The translations under genes were made by a program, and so were the position numbers. From NCBI GenBank assembly GCA_018398765.1, contig JAHBMJ010000277.1, positions 99,125-124,124 on the forward strand: a stretch of DNA of 25,000 bases. The letters are read 5' to 3'. This DNA is from Chromera velia. Taxonomy: Eukaryota > Sar > Chromeraceae. Position 1 is the first letter of the stretch. Each line of letters opens with the position of its first letter. A model generated the notes under the pieces. That model was given only the letters and a program-made list of their open reading frames with translations. It was not told the origin of the DNA and made no database searches. This document shows positions 17,521 through 25,000 of the stretch, piece by piece.

Positions 17521-19521
17521 ATAAAATTAATATTTAAAGATTCGGACCCGCTAACGTTATGACGTCGTTATCTTAGAAAATGAATTCAATTTGATGGACT
17601 TTTATCATTTTATTAGTCATGAGTGAATCACAGTCTTGATCAGAATTAATTAATCTAAAAAGATGTTTAGAGGTTTTTGCCTATAAGATTCTTGAAGTCT
17701 TTCATTTATTCCTCTATTTAGTTCTACATTTGTTTGAATATTTTCTCTGTGCTAGACACTGCTAGTGTCAGTACCCGTAATTTTTTTAATGTTTGAATTA
17801 TCTGCCAGTACATGAGTGCAGCCGCTTTGTACGGGGACCAGTCTAAACTAGTCGAAACAGTTGTAGAAGCGATAAAGACAGGCACATTAACATATTATAC
17901 ATAAAGACCTTTGAGCAGATTTATATGCCGTCATTGAGAAACAGATCAAACAGATCTACCATACTCTCTCACCAGAAGATTTGTGTTTTACGTGCATAAA
18001 TTTGCGGGCTACAATGCATCGAATAAGGGCCACTGCACATAATATGAAGTTTCTTAAAATTTTTTTTATTAAAATGTTTAAACAGTAGATCTTATGATGA
18101 TGATGATGATGTATGGGGTTAAAGCCGGTAAGCCATATAGGCTCAGGCCAACCTAGTATTTTCTGCATAGATTCGATCCCTCAACGTGAATAGACGTGAA
18201 TTTTGAAGTGTTCTACTAAGCTGACCAACTGCATGTAGGAACTAGTCTACCCCAGTCAAAAGACTGAGAGCAAACAAAATTGACGTCTATAATTAAAAAT
18301 ATTATTTCTATATAGATGAAAAAATCTTTTATTATGGTACTTATGGCCTGCTGGTACTAGCATTCTTGTATCTACTGGTATCTGCTGGCAACTACTAGCA
18401 ATTGTATAGTATCCTACCTCCCGGCGCCGCCGTCTCGCCGCCGCCTCCCAGTCCTTCTCGTATGTGCGCCGTCTTTGCTTCGATCGCTCGCCACCGCGTT
18501 CTGCATGTTTGTCTAGCCTCGGAAAGCTTGTCTTTGCGTTCGCACGAGGACCGGTCTTGAGAGAGTTTGCCTAAGTGGCTGAGCCGTCTCGCTGAGATCG
18601 TTCGTTCCGTTTATCTGGTCGTGAGTCTCTTATCTCTCAGCAAGCTAGCAGAAGTCAAGCCTGAATCTTTTCGACTCTACGAAGGGCTAAGGATCTATCT
18701 GTATCCAATCCTTTAGCTGACTGAGATCTTCAGACTGAGCTAGAGTCTGTAGAGTTTGTAGATCCATCTCTCTGTCTAGGCTTTGAAAGTAATTACAACT
18801 ACTAGTGTGTCGAGTTTGTTAAACTTCGTTTCTATCATGTACGTCACGTACACTCTTTCGCCACAGTTGAAGCTGCTGAACTTTATCATATTAAGTGATA
18901 AGTGATAAGTGATTTGGTGCTAGCCTAGAGGCTAGAGCAGTGTCGATCTTTTGTCTTATTTAGTCTTATTTTGTTTTATATAGTTTTATAGAGGTCATGT
19001 CTATTCGCCCCTTACATTAAAATTTTTAATTTAGGTAAGTTCAAACACTATAAGTTGGTATACCTATAGAGAAGTAACCTAGGGTTTAAGATTAGGATTT
19101 ATGTCTGGAGTCTAATGCGAATAAATGCGAATGTCTAAGTATACTAGCAACTGAGTACCACACTATACCAGATGTACTTTAAAGAAATGATGATCATTCT
19201 GATTTCGCGCGGTTTGGGGGGCACATAATCCCTTTTGTACCTTTTTCTCAGCAGCTCCGCGCGCGAATGCGCGCGAACGCGCCTTGTCTTCGTTAATTCC
19301 TGCGCATGTCAACGTCAGGCCTGCATGCATCCGGAACCATTCCGGACCGTCCTTCGAACCATGCACCTCGGGCAGTTCCAGTCGCGGCCGGTCACTGCAT
19401 GTGTGAAATCCGGCGCACATGACGAGCAGGAAATAGCAGGAAGAGGATGTTGAGAAGACGTGCAGCTGGCTTGAGAGGGCTGGTCCATTTTTGCTGTCCC
19501 CACTTTCAACTGGATTGATGC
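17521..19521. other. Intergenic, AT-rich then mixed, with repeat remnants
   Basis: 17520-18400 is AT-rich with an ATG/GAT triplet run at 18094-18112 and no credible frame. 18416-18450 is a short GC-rich block. 18891-18995 is the second copy of the dispersed repeat. 19258-19283 is a GCGCGCG-rich stretch about 240 bp upstream of the DHHC start and could lie near its promoter, which is inference. Confidence 0.4.
18891..18995 (+). repeat. Dispersed repeat fragment, GTGATAAGTGAT type (copy 2)
   Basis: Shares the ordered blocks of 7191-7260 in the same orientation, with an extra GTGATAA unit, an inserted GCTAGCCTAGAGGCTA-like hairpin and a longer T-rich block. It ends at TTTTATAGAGGT. Confidence 0.6.
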
Positions 19522-21166
19522 ATGGCGTCTTTCTCCCCCTCCGGTGGGCCTCCCCTGTCACCCCGAGCAAAAGACATCAAGTGTTGCAGAGTGATGCCGG
19601 ACCGACGGCCTCTGCGAGACGGGAATGTGGTGACGGAGGAACGCGAAATGGAAATCTGGGAGGCTTGGGAAGGAGAGGGGACACGGTGGTTTTGCTGTGG
19701 TCGTTGCATGACCGGTCGGTCCAGTTCCGTACGCACGGATGTAGACGGTGGATGATTTGTCTGCTTCGGCGTATCGATCCGAGCTCTTGCGTGTATTTTG
19801 ACGTCCACTCGATTTCTATGTGGATGTCTGGCTTCATTTTCTGAATCCTCACTTCGCTTCTTCCGCTTTCGTGTGCTTTCTTGGGTTTGCAGGTCCTGGG
19901 AATGAGTGGTGTGCCAACGCGTGTGCGTGGACGTTCTTGCTTGTTCTGCCGGCTCTGTACTTCATTTTCCTTGCGGTCAGTTGGGATAGGTGGATCGGAC
20001 AAACAAGCAAGAAGCGTAGTTTTCTCAGAGGCACTTTCTGATTGAAAACCGCGAGCTCTCCAGAGGCGTGCAACACTCGTGCATGAATTCATTCGATTTG
20101 ATGGTCGGTTTTGCGTCTCTGGAGGCATCACTGTTGTCTCTTCTCGGCTTTGTCGTCTGTCTGTGGGAGAATGGGCATAGAGAAAAATCGACTCCGAGGA
20201 AGGCTACAGCTGCCTTTGGCTTTCAACCAAAGCTTTTCCTCTAGAGGCCTTTCTCCACTTCTGTGGAGGAGACGGGAAGGGAATTGATACACAAGCACGG
20301 TACTCATTCTGTTGGACGACGAAAACTGAGTAGTTCCTCTTATTTTACATGCAGGGTTTTTGATTTTGATTCTCTTCACAGTGGCCGATAGGCTGTTCGG
20401 AGTTTAGGTAGCCCGTCCGCATTCCTGCCCGCCTCCGGGCACGCACGGCCTCGGGTTGTTTGAAACTCCCACAACAAATTGAGCAAAACGGTCAAACACG
20501 ACTGTTTCAATGGCCTTTTTGGCGAGCGCACAGGCAGCAGACACCAAGTTTGTGTCGAGGCAGCACCTGTGTGCGTTCAAAAAGGACACAGCGAAAGGGA
20601 TTCCGGTAGAAGCAGAACTTTCTCTCTTTCTCTCCCCCCGTTTCTTCATTCTGCATGTCTTTGTTTCTGTTTTGCTCACTTGAATACTTCCTGTCTGCGT
20701 GCATGCAGCCGCCACTGTGGGAGAAAGTGAGTCCGGCAATTCCTCTGGCGACTGCGGCGCTGTTCGTGACGGCGGTCTTCTTCCTCTGCTTCACACAGTG
20801 CTCAGATCCTGGTGCGTGCGTCAGCAGAGGGCATGCGGACTTATCTCTCGCTGTCTGCATGGAAGTCGGTATGTACCATATCTCTCCGGCTGCTTTCCCC
20901 TCTCCCCCTCCCTTCGCCATTTTTTTTGTGTCCCTTTCCCAAGAGGGTCACTTATCCCTAGCTTCACCCCCTTTCTCGCGTTTTTCTCTGCATCTGTCTT
21001 TTGCTTTGTACGTCCTGCGAAAAAAATAATTTCTGTATGCATGCGTGCAGGCGTGATTCCTCGCCGAGGAATCATCCAAGCCTTCCGGATTCATGAGGAA
21101 GGTGAGGAGACAGACAGACACACGGCTCGGAGGTGGCGATCGATCCATCGGTTGCTCTGTGCGAGA

Positions 21167-21201
<35 letters not shown>

Positions 21202-23099
21202 CGCGCGCGGAGGGTGGGGGGTGGAGGGGGTCTGGTAGTGGTAGGCACGTATGGACGCAGGAGTGTCACCAGTGCGAACTCCATTTTTTAGATATTGCAT
21301 CCATTACCCCACTTGTTGCCTGCCTCACTTGCTTTTTCTGCATGTGCACACACTTTCTGCTTCTTCTGATTGACTGAACGAAGCGAAGTCCTTTTTTGCC
21401 TTCGTTGTCCGTGTGGGGAAATTGACGCACGCAAGGAGGCATCAATTTTTTCTTCTGATCCTTGCGTCCTTGCGTGCGTCAATTATTTTGCATTCGTTGT
21501 TGTTTGTGTGGGGAAAGCAGATGAGTGAGTGAGTGTGCTTCGTGCATGGTTCTTTCAATCCATTTTCTCGATCCTCTCTTCCACGTTCTCTCTTTTCAGT
21601 GTCGAGCAAACTGGCGTACGAACCCTGCGAAGCCTCTGACTCTCCGGCACCTGCCGCTGGAGGACGTGGGGGATCAGGAGGGGCTGCACCCGCCTCCCCT
21701 CGGCGTGGAGGCGGGCAGAAGGGTTCGGTTGCCGATGTTTGCACCATGTGGAGGGTGTGTTGCCCTCAGACGAAGAAGGGGGAGGAGGGAGGAGACAGGA
21801 ATGAGGGGGCGGAGGGCCACGCCAGATCGCCGAGACTGGTTCCGCAGGAGCAAGGGGCCATGACAGAAGCAGGAGGGAAGGAAAATGGAGACCACCGGTC
21901 AGTCCTAGCAAAGCAGGAAGGAAGGCAGATCGTGTCAAGTCGAGTCGAACAGAAAGAGAAAGATACGCAGGCAAGCAGGGATATGGAGGGGTAGAGAGAT
22001 AAGAGGGATGGGCAGACGGGGCGACGAAAGAAAGCAGAAGCAAACGCATAAGAAAGAAAGAATGCAGGAAAGGAAGGAGAGACTGGAGATTCAAAAGAAA
22101 AGTTGCAGCCGAGGCATCGCTCTGTCGTCATGCAGTCTCTCTCACAGGCAGGCACTTTGGCTGTCGGAATGCCAGTCTGTCTGTTTGCCTTCTGAAAGAA
22201 AGGAAAAGGAAAGAAAAGACGATATAGTCTGTCTGTGTAGAAAAGGAGGGAGAAGAAGAGACATATTGTCTGTCGGTGTGTTCACTTGTCAAGTAAGAAA
22301 GCAAGCAACGAGCAGGACGTTCAATCTTTTTCTGTGGATAAAAAAATATCCCACGCAGGGCAGAATCTGCCGGGGTCCTTCAGGAAGTGGAAGAGGCCCC
22401 AGTCGATCTGGAGATGGGCCCCGGCGCAGTCTTCTCTCCTCAGGCTGTAGGGGGCCCTTTCGAGATGCGATCAGCTGAGGCACCTCCCGTTGCTTTGGCG
22501 ACTGTGCATCCCTCTCTGCTCGCTAATGTTCTGCACCCTGCTGGGCCGGGGCCGGGGCCGAGGGGGACGCGGCCGCGTCTGCCGGGGTCTCCAGATTGGA
22601 AGGAGGGCGACAGCCACTCGGAGGATCTGCTGAATGACCGAGCTAACGCGGCTTCATCAGAGAGATGTAGTCCGTCTCTGCAATCAGAGACGGGTCCAGT
22701 GGACACCCTCGAGGCCGTAGGGTCCCCCGCCCGTCTCCGGTTTGACTGGGAAGGGAGGCACGATGCTCCTCCTGACACAGTGGGGGGGGGACACGGAGAG
22801 GCGGGGGAGGAAGAGGAGGCTGGGTGGGTCCCCACACCTGCAGAAGGGTACCGTTACTGCAACACATGTGAAGTCATTCGGTCAGTCAGTGCTCGGACAC
22901 ATAGGATGGAATAAATTGATAGTCTGGGCATGCATGCATGCATGCAGACATGCAGGGATCGAGAGCTGTCAGAGGTGACCTCACTTGATGCATGCAGATC
23001 GATTCATGCAGCTGGTTTCTTCATTCATTTTCCCTTCAACGAATCTGTTCAAGTCCGCGCATGATGATGTGTGTATGAATGGCTGCTAAAGCCTGGTTG

Positions 23100-23163
<64 letters not shown>

Positions 23164-24762
23164 ACCGCCTCGGTCGGCCCACTGTTCCTATTGCGGCAAT
23201 TGTGTGATGAGGCACGACCACCACTGCGCTTTTATGAACAACTGCATTGGGCAGAGGAACTTCCACGGATTCGTCGGTACGTGAGCTCCCCCGGTCCCCC
23301 TTCCATGAGTCACGTGTGTGTTTGGGCGGCTGGGTGTGTGTAGCCCTGGTTGTCGGTATTTTTTCTCCCATGCACCCCCCGCAGTGGGTCACCTTGTTGC
23401 CAACGACAAAGAAAGAATGAGTGTACGTCTTCTACGCATCATAAGAGTGCCTCAGGTCGTGTTCTCGTGAGAGGATCTCCTCTTCCTCCGAGTTTTCATG
23501 TGCGTGTTTTTTTTCTTCTTTTCTTTTCTTCCTCCCTTCAGATTTGTCTTCTTCTCTCCTCTTCATCAGATAGACCCTCTCGTTGGCTCCTGCAAACCTC
23601 CTACCGGCCTGCCTGCCTGCCTGCTGCTTGCAGGGTTCCTTTGCAGTGCCCTGTTCCTGGGAGTCGCGGTGGTGGCCGGCCTGGTTCTGTATATGTTCAC
23701 AGTCGCTGCAGGATCGGGACTCCGCACAGAGGGTCGGTCGGTCAGTCCTGGACCCGGTCTCTCGAACGAAGCTAGTGCGACGGTGGAGCCTAGAAGAGAA
23801 ATGACTGTTCTCATTTCCGTCGCTTTCGTTCTTCAGGTATCGTTTCGCCTTTCTGTTTTCTCAATTTTCTGTTTGTTCTTTCTGCTGCACGCACTGCACG
23901 TATATATGCGCTGAATGAGTGAGCACATTTTTGTACAGCGCTCCCTGAAAATGACTGCAAGTGCTTGGGTGCAGTTGTGATTGCCATCACGGTGACGATC
24001 GGTTTCCTCGTCCTCTGCGCTGTTGTCGCCGTCTGCATTCTCCTCGTGACTCACCTCATCCTCATAGTTCGGTCAGTGCTCTCCTGCATTCTCCTCGTGA
24101 CTCACCTCATCCTCATAGCTCGGTCAGTGCTCTCCTGCATTCTCCTCGTGACTCACCTCATCCTCATAGCTCGGTCAGTGCTCTCCTGCATTCTGCTCGT
24201 GACTCACCTCATCCTCATAGCTCGGTCAGTGCTCTGCTCTGGTCTCTTCGTGACTCACCTCATCCTCATAGCTCGGTCAGTGCTCTCCTGTGTTGCGTTG
24301 GGCAAGTTATAGAGCCTTCCTGATTTTGTCATCTTTCCGGAAAAAAGCTGCAAACCTTCTTTTCTCTCTCTATGTGTGTGTGAGAGAGAAAGAGACTGAG
24401 GGAAGGGGGGGTGGAGAGAGGGGAAGGAAGGGGGGGCGTTTGACAGCAGAAAAAGGCGTCCGACCCCCCTGTGTCCCTCCCGCCTGCACTCGAAGCTTTC
24501 TGCTCCCCGAGAGAGACGGCGTTCGTTCCCTGCCCTCCATCCTGCCGACCTGATTATTTTCTTTTTTTCTTTTTTGCACTCACCCATTGCTTTCTTTCGC
24601 GTCCCCCTCGTCCTCCCTCCCATGCAGTCAGTCAGTCAGTCAGTCAATCAGTCTCTTTCCACCAGACTGATCGACCTTCCTTCCTGTCAAGACCTTCCAA
24701 TTCCCCTCCCACCTTCCCTCCCTCTCTTTATGTCTATTCCTCCCGTTTCTTCCTTGTGACTC

Positions 24763-24801
<39 letters not shown>

Positions 24802-24941
24802 GTGTACGTTCGTGCATTCTCGAGAGCAGCGGCAAGACGACGCGAGAGGCCCTGAAGGCCCGAAACTCCAGCGGCCCCACTTTCTTCCAGAGAAGGGGAC
24901 CGGCGCTCTTCAATCCAAAAACGGTCCGGCCCGGCAGCTAG
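19522..24941 (+). CDS. DHHC-type protein S-acyltransferase (palmitoyltransferase), 10 exons
   Basis: Exons 19522-19714, 19893-19975, 20709-20811, 21051-21101, 21600-21897, 22359-22880, 23164-23276, 23634-23732, 23939-24071 and 24827-24941; all phases agree, 569 residues. It transfers palmitate from acyl-CoA to cysteines of target proteins at membranes. Order: [13 protein letters not shown] before TM1 (about 72-92), TM2 (about 101-119), CSDPGVIPRR (DPG motif at 125-127), a roughly 260-residue low-complexity loop, the zinc-binding cysteine-rich domain (C410, C413, H423, C424, C427, C430) with H434-D435-H436-H437-C438 (C438 catalytic), [10 protein letters not shown]3 (about 456-478), TM4 (about 500-525), and KTTRE (TTxE motif at 536-539). 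DHHC is followed by AFM where most relatives have PW. The C-terminal tail after TTxE is only 30 residues. Exon 9 has five alternative donors in a 51-bp repeat; the last would give 637 residues. The start ATG is the first in frame with the exon; an upstream exon cannot be excluded. Confidence 0.9.
21167..21209. repeat. (GT)n-(GC)n tract in intron 4 of the DHHC gene
   Basis: GT dinucleotides followed by GC dinucleotides, about 65 bp after the exon 4 donor. It mirrors in order the GC-then-GT tract at 17031-17142 and is Z-DNA prone. Confidence 0.85.
23102..23160. repeat. (CT)n(GT)n directly before the exon 7 acceptor
   Basis: A CT run then a GT run ends immediately at CAG (23161-23163), so the acceptor of the catalytic DHHC exon has (UG)n where a pyrimidine tract is usual. 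Confidence 0.9.
24034..24288 (+). repeat. 51-bp tandem repeat carrying TM4 end and splice donor, 5 copies
   Basis: Units begin at 24034, 24085, 24136, 24187 and 24238. Each encodes about [17 protein letters not shown] and each contains CG|GTCAGT. Units 2-4 are nearly identical; unit 1 has GTTCGG in place of GCTCGG and unit 5 starts with diverged sequence. Read without splicing, the frame stays open to a stop at 24310-24312. Confidence 0.85.
24766..24799. repeat. (GT)n before the last DHHC exon
   Basis: Perfect GT run about 27 bp upstream of the final exon's acceptor, which itself is an AGCAG tandem (exon could start at 24827 or 24830, both in frame). Confidence 0.85.
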
Positions 24942-25000
24942 TCTCACACAAATGCATGCATGCATGCACACGCACGTGCAGACAGAAAGCCTCAGGAGGA

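Noticed and set aside
17956-18168. Small minus-strand ORF with a His run
   Set aside because: The His run is the ATG/GAT microsatellite read in antisense; the AT-rich context shows no coding pattern.

Overview
This is nuclear DNA from an intron-rich unicellular eukaryote. Genes are split into many short exons by GT-AG introns, and the introns are full of CT, GT, TTC and TTCC microsatellites. There is no sign of operons, Shine-Dalgarno sites or prokaryotic mobile elements. The first gene starts with a signal peptide whose predicted cleavage site is followed by Phe-Phe and a basic stretch. That is the layout of plastid presequences in algae with complex red plastids. A photosynthetic alveolate such as a chromerid is my best guess; another secondary-plastid alga is possible.

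Layout. (1) 132-6747, + strand: a 12-exon gene for a LETM1-like protein with a bipartite-type N-terminus. (2) 6748-8437: intergenic, with dispersed-repeat fragments. (3) 8438-10168, - strand: a 4-exon gene for an unrecognised, highly charged protein of 478 residues, bracketed by two diverged 260-bp direct repeats at 7723-7981 and 10375-10643. (4) 11551-15346, + strand: a 3-exon gene with an N-terminal coiled coil, about 35 near-identical copies of an 18-residue Ser/Pro/acidic repeat, and a C-terminal C2H2-type zinc finger. One N at 15082 marks lost repeat sequence and breaks the frame. (5) 15347-19521: no confident gene; a GC-rich part with a weak minus-strand ORF, an AT-rich part near 17520-18400, and a second copy of a dispersed repeat. 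(6) 19522-24941, + strand: a 10-exon gene for a DHHC-type protein S-acyltransferase with four membrane segments, DPG, DHHC-CRD and TTxE motifs.

Exon models were built by hand from reading frames, GT-AG sites and exact phase agreement at every junction. The genes show no shared pathway: one is an organelle membrane/ion-homeostasis type protein, one a lipid-modifying membrane enzyme, one a coiled-coil zinc-finger protein, one unknown.

The most interesting signals are about gene architecture. Two short AT-rich inverted-repeat inserts lie at the 3' ends of introns, each flanked by 28-29 bp duplications that include exon-start sequence (introner-like). A 51-bp tandem repeat multiplies a splice donor together with a membrane-segment end, always in frame. 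About half of the plus-strand introns use donors of the form GTCRGT or similar, with C at +3.
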